Shown piece after piece: positions 51,759 through 59,099 of a stretch of DNA of 64,000 nucleotides. The number at the start of each line of letters is the position of its first letter. Within the stretch, counting starts at the first letter, position 1. The DNA is taken from the NCBI GenBank assembly GCA_902785695.1, contig CACZZQ010000002.1:1-64000 (forward strand), in the 5' to 3' direction. The stretch is from an uncultured Prevotellaceae bacterium (lineage in GTDB: Bacteria; Bacteroidota; Bacteroidia; Bacteroidales; Bacteroidaceae). A model generated the notes under the pieces. That model was given only the letters and a program-made list of their open reading frames with translations. It searched no databases and was not told where the DNA came from. Both the position numbers and the translations under genes were made by a program.

Positions 51759-52112
51759 ATGGATTTGACAAATCCAATGAATACGGTGCTGAACTTCCTC
51801 CATTCGATGGCACTCTCGACGAGCAACAAACAATGGCTCGCCGACCATCTCTATGAGGAAGTAAAAGCAGAGAAGAAGGCTGCGAGTGAGCGAGAGCAGA
51901 GCCAAGTTGGCTTGGCTTCTGCCGAGCGTGAGCAGGCTCGACCGGAGGTCAAAGCGGCTGCAACGACCAATAACGGCTGGCCGAAAATCCGTCGCGAGGA
52001 TATGCGTATCTCGCCCGAAGTGATGAAGCTCGTCGAAGACATTGAGCCTTTGCCTGATGATTTCGACTACGGCAAGGCACGTCTGGACTATCTTCTTAAA
52101 AAGCACGGATGA
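51759..52112 (+). CDS. Antitoxin-like partner of the PIN toxin
   Basis: A 117-residue acidic/basic mixed protein directly ahead of a PIN-domain gene, overlapping it by four bases (ATGA), the usual antitoxin-toxin layout. The N terminus is helical (MNTVLNFLHSMALSTSNKQW). The C terminus (DFDYGKARLDYLLKKHG) resembles the toxin-binding tails of VapB-type antitoxins. A middle stretch (SEREQSQVGLASAERE) is encoded by an imperfect palindrome around AGCCAAGTTGGCTTGGCT and looks like a repeat inserted in frame. ATG 51759 is preferred to GTG 51753. No known antitoxin family is recognised. Confidence 0.65.
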   Translation: MDLTNPMNTVLNFLHSMALSTSNKQWLADHLYEEVKAEKKAASEREQSQVGLASAEREQARPEVKAAATTNNGWPKIRREDMRISPEVMKLVEDIEPLPDDFDYGKARLDYLLKKHG

Positions 52113-52537
52113 TGAAGAAAGTATTTCTCGACACCAACATCCTCATTGACTATCTCGCACGTCGCGGCCAGTTCTTCGAGCCTGCCGCACAGATAGTACA
52201 GCTGGGGCAGCAACATGAATTCGGCCTGCTTGTGTCGGCCATGTCGTTTGCCACGGCAAGTTTCATATTGGAGGCGCATCACAAGTTGTCGAATGAGACC
52301 ATCGTCCGCAAGTTCGCGGAGTTCGTCACGATGTGCAATGTCACGCCCGTTGATTCCCTTACCGTTGACGAGGCCATTGTCTCCCGTTTCTCCGACTTCG
52401 AGGATGCCATGCAATATTATTCAGCCATCCGCGAGGGTGCCGATGCCATCATCACTCGCAACAGCAGCGATTTCAACGCTGCTGAAATCGAAGTCTATGA
52501 GCCGCAACAGTTCCTTGATATGCTTGCGAAAGAATAA
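52109..52537 (+). CDS. PIN-domain ribonuclease (VapC-like toxin)
   Basis: A 142-residue PIN-domain protein, predicted to cleave RNA with bound Mg2+. The acidic residues are visible: Asp in VFLDTNILIDYLARRG (about residues 5-20), Asp/Glu in FSDFEDAMQYYSA (about 93-105) and Asp in ITRNSSDF (about 115-122). Its length is typical. Immediately after its stop a fragment coding for an Rpn-family C terminus follows (52547-52600). Confidence 0.86.
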   Translation: MMKKVFLDTNILIDYLARRGQFFEPAAQIVQLGQQHEFGLLVSAMSFATASFILEAHHKLSNETIVRKFAEFVTMCNVTPVDSLTVDEAIVSRFSDFEDAMQYYSAIREGADAIITRNSSDFNAAEIEVYEPQQFLDMLAKE

Positions 52538-52546
52538 GCAGGAAGG

Positions 52547-52600
52547 GAATGCCTTGCCGAGGCCACAGGCCTGACGACTGAGGAAATCGAGGGGCTGTAA
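52547..52600 (+). pseudogene. Rpn nuclease C-terminal remnant
   Basis: Reads ECLAEATGLTTEEIEGL then stop. The intact Rpn protein at 56264-57115 ends EQIAEITGLTAEEIESL then stop. The fragment has no start of its own. Together with leader L1 upstream it suggests the toxin-antitoxin pair sits where the body of an Rpn gene once was. Confidence 0.75.
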
Positions 52601-52628
52601 GAAATAATAATGTAGAGAAACGCAGGGC

Positions 52629-52672
52629 GGGGAGCCAAGCCGATGAAATGTCGGCTCCCCGTTCTTTTATTC
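52629..52672 (+). terminator. Terminator after the toxin-antitoxin unit
   Basis: Stem GGGGAGCC (52629-52636) with GGCTCCCC (52653-52660), followed by GTTCTTTTATT. It is placed between the convergent toxin and 52688-53215 genes. Confidence 0.8.
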
Positions 52673-52687
52673 ACTTTTTGATACGAA

Positions 52688-53215
52688 TTATTCAGCGTTT
52701 AACGAGTCTTTTGAAAGTATCTGATAAATGGAATTGTATTGTTTTTCATCAAGCGAAATCTTGGTAGTCTTTGTTGACAGGTAAGCGGCAAAAAGTGCAA
52801 ACAATGCCGAAACTACAGATACTGCTATCGCAAACTTTGAAATGCAATAAGCTTTTTTAGATAGCCTTGTTTGTTTTTTCATTTCGATTGTCTGCTCTTG
52901 ACTAACTTCAATATTCTTTTGAATATAATATCTGGAGCGTATATCTTCTAGAAGGCTTTGGCAATATCCTAATTGCTTATCAATAAAAGAATCGATGTCA
53001 ATAGTTATCCCACTACTTCCTATTTTCACGGGCGCCGTCTGCAAAAGATACACCCAAACAGGAACGTCTTCATTATTCTCTTTACAAATCGAATAAAATA
53101 CGTCTTGTATTTCTGTAAGATATCGTTTCTTGCCTGCAATAGCAGAACTATGAACGGTATGCCCTTTTTCTATAAGAGTCTCTATGTTCTCTATCTGACT
53201 ATCTTTAATTCTCAT
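52688..53215 (-). CDS. Predicted single-span membrane protein
   Basis: A 175-residue protein of unknown function. The first 120 residues are soluble and mostly helical, with polar coiled-coil-like stretches. One membrane helix near residues 128-150 (FAIAVSVVSALFALFAAYL) is followed by a short polar tail. It is the last gene of a three-gene minus-strand unit behind the LRR protein (3 bases apart). Low G/C relative to the housekeeping genes around suggests transfer. Confidence 0.6.
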   Translation of the reverse strand: MRIKDSQIENIETLIEKGHTVHSSAIAGKKRYLTEIQDVFYSICKENNEDVPVWVYLLQTAPVKIGSSGITIDIDSFIDKQLGYCQSLLEDIRSRYYIQKNIEVSQEQTIEMKKQTRLSKKAYCISKFAIAVSVVSALFALFAAYLSTKTTKISLDEKQYNSIYQILSKDSLNAE

Positions 53216-53218
53216 TCT

Positions 53219-54631
53219 TTACTTTATTAATATTTTTTTAAAGGTTCCGCTATTAGAACGAATAATATTTATGCCTTGGCTAGGATAGTTCTTCTTTTTA
53301 CCATCAAGAGAAATATATAAATCTGTAAATTCTTTGCTTGAAAGAATGGCATCAACAGAAGATTCTCCTGAAACTCCATTGACACTTTTGAAATCACTCC
53401 ATGGTTTTGTTGCGCGATATTGCTCCAAACTCAAATTTGGTACATAGAGAGAGGCTTGACTAATAGGAGAATCCTTAAATGTATTTATTGAAGTATTTGG
53501 AACATTGGACGCATAGCAGTAAACGTTACTAATGGCATTGCATTCTCCAAAAGATTCATTACCTATGTTCGTTACATTCATTCCAATGACAATTTTGGAA
53601 AGGCCTTCGCATCTTTTAAAAAGGTTATCGTTAATTGAAGTAACAGAATCCCCAATTACAACCTCATTAGACTTAGTAAAAGGAACTTCACTACTAAATA
53701 TGTTACCAACGACGTTCCTCCCTAAGTGTATTTTTTCTACAGGACAAGAAGTAAAAGGAGAATGTAAGAAAGACTCAAAAGTGAGAACGCTTTCTCCATC
53801 CTCTATTTCGATTTCTTTGATATTGCTTCCATAAAAGACATTCAGACCTATATAATCGACACTCTTTGGAATGTCAATTTTACTAAGACCAGAACACCCC
53901 CTGAAAGCATAATTCCTGATTGACTTCACATTATTTGATATATTAAATTCTGTCAGACCTGTACACCCATTGAATAAATAGGGACCGATTTCCGATACAC
54001 TATCACCTATTACCACGTTAGATAATTTGGGATTGTCTCTGAATGGAGCATATTCATTTGTGTAATCAAGATTTCGCCCCAAATAGATATATTCCAATGG
54101 ACAAATATGAAATGGAGTATTATCGTTAATACTATAATAAGTTATTAACTTTAGCGGCTCTTTACCGTCTTCTAAAACAAGTTTCTCCAAACAATCCGAA
54201 AATGCTTGACATCCAATACTTATTACACTTTTAGGTATACGAATCTCTTTAATGTTCTTACTCCCATAAAAAGCTTCCTCTCCTATAACTTTTACGTTTA
54301 GAGGTATTACAAAATCTGTAAGTCCATAACATCCGCTAAATGCTCTGTCGCCAATATTTGTAATAGTATTGGGCAAGGTAACACTCAACAACTCTTCTGA
54401 ACCGATAAATGCACCATTATCAACTGAGACTACAGTATATGTTTCATCATTGTATACAACTGTTTCAGGAATTGTAATATGTCCTTTGTAGAACTTTGTG
54501 CTATTGGAAGTTGCAACTCCAACAGTTTTGGTAAACAACTTAATTGAATAATAGACACCATCATAGATAAAGCTTTGTGCCTCCATTACCATAGGGAAAA
54601 GCAAAAGAAAAGAAAATATTATTTTTCTCAT
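53219..54631 (-). CDS. Secreted BspA-like leucine-rich-repeat protein
   Basis: A 470-residue exported protein with a signal peptide (about 1-19) and eight or more LRR_5 (BspA-type) units of about 23 residues, such as LPNTITNIGDRAFSGCYGLT, IRNYAFRGCSGLSKIDIPKS and IGNESFGECNAISNVYCYAS. BspA-like proteins act in adhesion in oral and gut Bacteroidales. The C terminus (LYISLDGKKKNYPSQGINII) resembles a type IX sorting region. The gene is A/T-rich, like its two operon neighbours. Confidence 0.82.
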   Translation of the reverse strand: MRKIIFSFLLLFPMVMEAQSFIYDGVYYSIKLFTKTVGVATSNSTKFYKGHITIPETVVYNDETYTVVSVDNGAFIGSEELLSVTLPNTITNIGDRAFSGCYGLTDFVIPLNVKVIGEEAFYGSKNIKEIRIPKSVISIGCQAFSDCLEKLVLEDGKEPLKLITYYSINDNTPFHICPLEYIYLGRNLDYTNEYAPFRDNPKLSNVVIGDSVSEIGPYLFNGCTGLTEFNISNNVKSIRNYAFRGCSGLSKIDIPKSVDYIGLNVFYGSNIKEIEIEDGESVLTFESFLHSPFTSCPVEKIHLGRNVVGNIFSSEVPFTKSNEVVIGDSVTSINDNLFKRCEGLSKIVIGMNVTNIGNESFGECNAISNVYCYASNVPNTSINTFKDSPISQASLYVPNLSLEQYRATKPWSDFKSVNGVSGESSVDAILSSKEFTDLYISLDGKKKNYPSQGINIIRSNSGTFKKILIK

Positions 54632-54644
54632 AATTCTATTGGTT

Positions 54645-55352
54645 TTATTGTTGTACTATTTGGGACTTCAATGTGCTATAATGGTCTTGTAACTTGTAAA
54701 TGACGACATTTCCGTTACCAGAGCTATTCTGTGTGTAGGTCATACCATCACAATATACATAGTACCACATGGCTTCTTCAATAACCTGTTGCAAAGAGTT
54801 GTCCTTACAATACTGGTACTTAATGAGATATTCGGATTGATACTGGATTTTCGTTACGACACTGCCGTATGTCACATGTAATCCCCAAATTTTAAACGTC
54901 TCCCCAGTTTTTGGAATGGGGATTTCCTTAGTCGTCTTAAACAAATTGACATTAACAGGTTGCTTGCTACTTTTCTTGAAATCGAGCATATCGCCAGATA
55001 ATGTTAGACCATTATCATTCTTTTCAATTTTCAGAACATCTTTTGTATAGAGGTATCCATTGTTTAGCGTTAACGTATTATTATCAAGAGAGTAAGTTCC
55101 TGCTCCCATTAGCTTGCTATTGAAACAGAGTGAGTAGTGACCAGTCTCTGTAAACGAGATAAAGTAAATACCGAAAGAACCTGAAACAGACCATACTCCC
55201 TGCAAATCGCTTACTTGTAGATAGGTTGGCTCCTTCTGTTGTTGCTCTGTGTCGTTATTGTTATTTGTCTCGTCGCTGTCATCTTTTGAGCATGACGTTA
55301 TGCACAAACTAAATATAGCCATTGTGAGCATAAATAGTGTTCTTGTCTTCAT
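54645..55352 (-). CDS. Predicted lipoprotein, lipocalin-like
   Basis: A 235-residue protein with a lipoprotein signal ending ITSCSK (Cys near residue 20), a short Asp/Asn-rich linker (DDSDETNNNNDTEQQQ) and a beta-rich body (LQGVWSVSGSFGIYFISFTE), reminiscent of lipocalin-like domains of Bacteroidota. It heads the unit with the LRR and membrane-protein genes. A long, probably structured leader (55353-55606) precedes it. The function is unknown. Confidence 0.65.
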   Translation of the reverse strand: MKTRTLFMLTMAIFSLCITSCSKDDSDETNNNNDTEQQQKEPTYLQVSDLQGVWSVSGSFGIYFISFTETGHYSLCFNSKLMGAGTYSLDNNTLTLNNGYLYTKDVLKIEKNDNGLTLSGDMLDFKKSSKQPVNVNLFKTTKEIPIPKTGETFKIWGLHVTYGSVVTKIQYQSEYLIKYQYCKDNSLQQVIEEAMWYYVYCDGMTYTQNSSGNGNVVIYKLQDHYSTLKSQIVQQ

Positions 55353-55620
55353 TCTTCTAATAATGAGCGATTATATGCCATAGCCCTTCGGCTCTATTAC
55401 ATTATTCTTTACCATCTAATTACGCTCACTCCATAAAGAAAAGGCGTAAAGCTCTGCCATACACCTTGGAGGTTCACCACAAACCTGTACACGTTACGGA
55501 AAGCCTACGCCTTTGGGGCTCGGCTCATTCGTGTACATCTTGCTCTCAGTTCGGAGGTGGTGATTTCCAAGGTTTGAGCAATATGTCTTGCACTCTTTTC
55601 GGAATGCACCTGCAAAAATA
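55353..55620 (-). ncRNA. Structured leader RNA of the lipoprotein-LRR operon (candidate)
   Basis: A -7 box TATTTTTG (55613-55620, minus) precedes about 250 untranslated bases. A 9-bp closing stem (AAAGGCGTA 55506-55514 with TACGCCTTT 55440-55448) encloses a second stem GCTTT/AGAGC that pairs only on the minus strand (one G-U). It also encloses the hairpin AGGTTTGTGGTGAACCT (55470-55486). This nested shape suggests a cis-regulatory RNA. No known class is recognised. Confidence 0.5.
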
Positions 55621-55679
55621 CAAAAAATCTGGCAATATGAAGCGAAAAGCCGTAAAAATATTAAATTTATGTACTTTTC

Positions 55680-55973
55680 TTGGGCAAATTGATACAGGAT
55701 TGGGGATTTTTCGGTACTGAGGAACAACAGCAACAAACTCGTCAAGCAGGACATATACGTCACGCCGCTGGAGGATATCAACCGGAGTGCGGAGAATACC
55801 CTGCACGAGGTGGCCAGGAATACCATGATTCCAGCCTCATGAAACGCTACGTCGAGGTATTGACGATGAAGGATCGTGAGAAGTGGCAGCTGTCGGAGAT
55901 TGACAAGGCGATGGTGAAGGGTGCCGAAAAGGCCTGTGAGATGATTGAGGACAGAAGAAATCATAGGGAATAG
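55680..55973 (+). pseudogene. Frameshifted gene remnant
   Basis: Two frames carry protein-like sequence in succession: NNSNKLVKQDIYVTPLEDIN and RSAENTLHEVARNTMIPAS in one frame, then KRYVEVLTMKDREKWQLSEI and DKAMVKGAEKACEMIEDRR in another. The switch falls near 55835. No start or promoter fits. The family is not recognised. Confidence 0.5.
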
Positions 55974-56043
55974 TTTTTTATTCAAAGTTGAATCACGAAG
56001 TCTGTCCTTTTCATTGCCTGTTCCTCTTTATCTCAGCATCCAC

Positions 56044-56246
56044 CACGACAGTCTACAAACTATAATAATGTGGAAAAAGCGTCGAAGTTTTGTTTTTCTG
56101 CAAAATTATCACTAACTTTGCACGCAAAAGCGTGCGAGAACGGGCTGCGCCTCAGCAATTCTTGCATCCTTTTGGTAGCAAGCGACCAGAGGTCGAGCGC
56201 AAGCGAGCTTGATTGCATTCGGCTTGCATCGCCCTTGCGCCAGAAT
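56044..56246 (+). repeat. Leader copy L2 (Rpn gene)
   Basis: Matches L1 (51577-51740) over its length and contains an extra segment of about 40 bases (GGTAGCAAGCGACCAGAGGT and neighbours). It includes a -7 box TAACTTTG at 56113-56120, the hairpin GCACGCAAAAGCGTGC right at the expected RNA start, and CAAGCGAGCTTG. It drives the Rpn gene at 56264. Confidence 0.85.
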
Positions 56247-56263
56247 CTAAAAGCAAAACGACT

Positions 56264-57115
56264 ATGGCAAAATACTTAGACCCGAAAGCTGACCTGACTT
56301 TCAAGAAGATATTCGGTGAGCATCCCCATTTGGTGATGAGTCTGCTCAACGCCTTGCTGCCGCTTCCCAAGGGACAGGAGATAAAAGACATCGAATATAT
56401 GTCGCCCGAGCGCGTGCCCCGCACATCCATCGGCAAGAACAGCATCGTCGACGTGTTCTGCAAGACAAAGGACGGTCGCCGCTTCATTGTCGAAATGCAG
56501 ATATACTGGTCGACGAACTTCAAAGACCGTGTATTGTTCAATTCTGCAAAGGTGTATGTTGATCAACTGGAGCATGCCGAGGAATTTTCCAAACTTCAGC
56601 CTGTCTATTCGCTCAACCTCGTAGACGAGAATTTCGAGAAGGACGTGCCAGAGTTCATCCATTATTATCGGATGGTTCATGAGAAATACACGGAGAAAGT
56701 CATCGACGGTTTTCACCTTGTCTTCGTCGAACTGAAGAAATTCAAACCCCAGAGCATCGCCGAGCGCAAGATGGCAGTGCTGTGGCTCCGTTTCCTTACC
56801 GAGATTAACAAGAGCACGGAGGAAGTGCCACAAGAATTGTTGGAAAACGAAGATATTCGAGAGGCTGTTGAACTTGTGAAGGAGTCGGCTTATACCCGTG
56901 AGCAGTTGATGGGCTATGACCTGTTTTGGGATCAGGTGCGACTCGACAAGGAAAAGGCCACCGAGGCTGAGCGCCGCTACAAGGCTGGACTGAAAGAAGG
57001 GGCTGAAGAAAACAAACGAGAAACTGCCCGCAAACTTAAAGCCATGAACGTGATGACTAACGAACAGATTGCCGAGATTACCGGCCTGACGGCGGAGGAA
57101 ATCGAGAGTTTGTAG
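56264..57115 (+). CDS. Rpn-family nuclease / PD-(D/E)XK transposase-like protein
   Basis: A 283-residue protein of the Rpn family (PD-(D/E)XK nuclease fold), members of which cut DNA and promote RecA-independent recombination. Core: FKKIFGEHPHLVMSLLNALL (residues about 12-31), NSIVDVFCKTKDGRRFIVEM (about 60-79, with the Asp and the ExQ-type strand EMQIYW). The C-terminal part is helical with a small HTH-like end (MTNEQIAEITGLTAEEIESL). ATG 56264 is chosen because it follows leader L2; the open frame upstream (to 56213) lies inside that leader. Confidence 0.85.
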   Translation: MAKYLDPKADLTFKKIFGEHPHLVMSLLNALLPLPKGQEIKDIEYMSPERVPRTSIGKNSIVDVFCKTKDGRRFIVEMQIYWSTNFKDRVLFNSAKVYVDQLEHAEEFSKLQPVYSLNLVDENFEKDVPEFIHYYRMVHEKYTEKVIDGFHLVFVELKKFKPQSIAERKMAVLWLRFLTEINKSTEEVPQELLENEDIREAVELVKESAYTREQLMGYDLFWDQVRLDKEKATEAERRYKAGLKEGAEENKRETARKLKAMNVMTNEQIAEITGLTAEEIESL

Positions 57116-57175
57116 TACTCACAAAGCAGAAATTACGGTTGCAATTTACTAGCTTCACTATTTCGGAAAAAATTG

Positions 57176-57183
57176 TAACTTTG
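57176..57183 (+). promoter_or_regulatory. -7 promoter box for ribD
   Basis: TAACTTTG, 31 bases before the ATG at 57215. The leader is too short to hold an FMN riboswitch. Confidence 0.7.
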
Positions 57184-57214
57184 CACACTGTAGAAGCATT
57201 GGCGACTCGATAAG

Positions 57215-58156
57215 ATGATGACAACCGACGAGAAATATATGCAGCGTTGTCTGCAACTGGCACAGAACGGACGGCAGAACGCCAAGCCCAACCCCATGGT
57301 GGGAGCGGTAATCGTGCTCCCCCACCCTTGGGAGGGGGCTGGGGGGAGGCTTTTGGGTGAAGGCTATCATGTGCGCTGTGGACAGGGCCATGCTGAGGTG
57401 AATGCCTTCGCATCAGTGAGGGCCGAGGACGAACCGTTGTTGAAAGATGCTACGATGTATGTGTCGCTGGAGCCTTGCTCGCATTATGGCAAGACACCCC
57501 CGTGTGCCGACCTGATTATCAGAAAAGGCGTGAAGCGCGTGGTGGTGGGCTGTATCGATGAGTTTGCCGAGGTGCAGGGACGCGGCATCCAGAGACTTCG
57601 CGATGCCGGCATAGAGGTGACGGTAGGTGTGCTGGAGGCTGAGTGTAAGGCCTTGAATCGCCGCTTCTTCACCTTTCATCGCCTCTCGCGCCCGTACATT
57701 ATATTAAAATGGGCCCAGACGGCAAATGGCTTTATTGATGATCATGGAAAAGCGTTGGCCATTTCCTCGCCCTTTACACAGATGCTCTCTCATAAACTGA
57801 GGGCTGAGGAGGATGCTATCCTCGTAGGGCGTGTGACCGATGAGCGCGAGCATCCACAACTGACCGTACGCCAATGGGAAGGCCCAAGCCCCAAACGTCT
57901 GGTCATCGACCGCCAGCATCCGCTGAACTTGGAGGTCCTTCATGCCCATCATATCCAGTCGCTCATTGTAGAGGGTGGCAGAAAGACGCTCGATTCATTC
58001 CTGACTCAGGGGCTATGGGATGAGATTCGTGTGGAGACAAACACCGTTCTGACGGTGGGTGGTGGAACAAGAGCACCGCAGTTGCCCGCTAACGTACAGG
58101 TGCTCTCGCAACAAGTTTACGACGAGAACATCATTGTCAATTACATGAAGGTATAA
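57215..58156 (+). CDS. ribD: Riboflavin deaminase/reductase RibD
   Basis: Catalyses two steps of riboflavin synthesis. The 313-residue protein has the deaminase domain (HAEVNAFASV near residues 57-66 and LEPCSHYGKTPPCADLI near 87-103, with the zinc Cys) and a C-terminal reductase domain (ILKWAQTANGFIDD, RHPLNLEV-like segment, LIVEGGRKTLDSFL). A G/C hairpin repeat (57317-57354) lies in frame between MVGAVIV and GEGYH, replacing a usual short turn by LPHPWEGAGGRLL. The frame is open, so activity is probably kept. Confidence 0.94.
   Translation: MMTTDEKYMQRCLQLAQNGRQNAKPNPMVGAVIVLPHPWEGAGGRLLGEGYHVRCGQGHAEVNAFASVRAEDEPLLKDATMYVSLEPCSHYGKTPPCADLIIRKGVKRVVVGCIDEFAEVQGRGIQRLRDAGIEVTVGVLEAECKALNRRFFTFHRLSRPYIILKWAQTANGFIDDHGKALAISSPFTQMLSHKLRAEEDAILVGRVTDEREHPQLTVRQWEGPSPKRLVIDRQHPLNLEVLHAHHIQSLIVEGGRKTLDSFLTQGLWDEIRVETNTVLTVGGGTRAPQLPANVQVLSQQVYDENIIVNYMKV
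57317..57354 (+). repeat. G/C hairpin repeat inside ribD (site P3)
   Basis: CTCCCCCACCCTTGGGAGGG followed by GGCTGGGGGGAGGCTTTT. Same pattern and orientation as P4 (58157-58192). Confidence 0.85.
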
Positions 58157-58192
58157 AAAGCCCCTCCCCTTGGAGGGGTTGGGGGAGGCTTC
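58157..58192. terminator. G/C hairpin between convergent genes (site P4)
   Basis: CCCCTCCCCTTGGAGGGG, then TTGGGGGAGGCTTCTT, fills the gap from the ribD stop to the stop of the convergent fusion gene. It can act as a two-way terminator. Confidence 0.75.
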
Positions 58193-59044
58193 TTATTTCC
58201 TACCAAAATCGGCAGGCACCTCACCCCATTTCTGAGTCTCCCATTTGACGACGGGGTTACGGTAATGGTGGGTGCGCAGCCAGTTCTCGGCACGCAGTAT
58301 AATCTGAAAGAGCGGCTCCGTCTCCGGGGTGCGCTCTAATTTTGTCTTACACTGACGCTTATTGACCCATAGAATGGCATTATAGGAGTCGCTGTAGATG
58401 GTTTTATCGTGCAGTCCTTTCTGCCAACAGAGAGCCAGGGCATGGACAATAGCCAAAAACTCTCCGATATTGTTGGTACCTTTCATGGGGCCAAAGTGAA
58501 ATACCTGCGCACCCGTCTGCAAATCAATAGCCTGATACTCCATAGGCCCTGGGTTGCCACTGCAAGCAGCGTCAACAGCCCACGCGTCTAAACGAACTCC
58601 AGCCTCCCCCAACCCCCTCCAAGTAGAGGGGGCTTTCTGTGCAGAGGGGGTGGCTTTTGGCTTTACGATTTCCATAAGCGATTTCTTAATGCACCTTATT
58701 ACTTCAGGAGTGTTTCCTGTAACTTCTTCATTGGAAAAACGGATGACTGTGAATCCACTCTTTTGGAGATCTTCCGTTCTGCTTTTATCTTTTACGATTT
58801 GATTGCTCTCCAAGTGATATTGACCGTCTATTTCAATCACCAGTTTTTTGTTAAGACAGACAAAGTCTACGATATAATCCTTGATGACATGCTGGCGTCT
58901 GAACTTGTGGCCATCAATACTTTTTGCCTTTAGTAAATCCCATATGATACTCTCAGCCTCAGTAGGATGACTCTTGTTATAGTCGGCATAAGCACTTAAC
59001 AGGTCATAGTTGGCACAATCCGCCGTCTCATAAACAAACTTCAT
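58193..59044 (-). CDS. DUF559 endonuclease-like domain fused to RNase H
   Basis: A 283-residue fusion. Residues about 1-130 form a DUF559/Vsr-like PD-(D/E)XK domain (EAESIIWDLLKAKSIDGHKF, VDFVCLNKKLVIEIDGQYH). Residues about 155-283 form an RNase H domain (DAWAVDAACSGNPGPMEYQA, GTNNIGEFLAIVHALAL, IYSDSYNAILWV, ending WGEVPADFGRK). Bacteroidota RNase H of this type normally carries an N-terminal viroplasmin-like domain, which is absent here. The join (about 131-154) is encoded by G/C hairpin P5, and the inverted copy P6 lies upstream of the start, so the DUF559 part looks like an inserted cassette. RNase H acidic residues appear intact. Confidence 0.82.
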   Translation of the reverse strand: MKFVYETADCANYDLLSAYADYNKSHPTEAESIIWDLLKAKSIDGHKFRRQHVIKDYIVDFVCLNKKLVIEIDGQYHLESNQIVKDKSRTEDLQKSGFTVIRFSNEEVTGNTPEVIRCIKKSLMEIVKPKATPSAQKAPSTWRGLGEAGVRLDAWAVDAACSGNPGPMEYQAIDLQTGAQVFHFGPMKGTNNIGEFLAIVHALALCWQKGLHDKTIYSDSYNAILWVNKRQCKTKLERTPETEPLFQIILRAENWLRTHHYRNPVVKWETQKWGEVPADFGRK

Positions 59045-59097
59045 CTTTCTCTCTCTATTTCTAAGTCCCCTCTACTTGGAGGGGGTTGGGGGAGGCT
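58601..59097. mobile_element. DUF559 cassette bounded by inverted G/C repeats (P5/P6)
   Basis: P5 (58601-58635) and P6 (59063-59097) are 35-base inverted copies with one mismatch; each is itself a partial hairpin (CCCCCTCC...GAGGGG). They enclose the DUF559 coding part of the fusion gene. The right end stops three bases short of the argS stop codon. The layout parallels the four-helix-bundle element at 8518-8977. Confidence 0.65.
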
Positions 59098-59099
59098 TT

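Noticed and set aside
57121..57214. FMN riboswitch upstream of ribD
   Set aside because: Only about 25 bases lie between the predicted transcription start and the ATG, far too few for that riboswitch.
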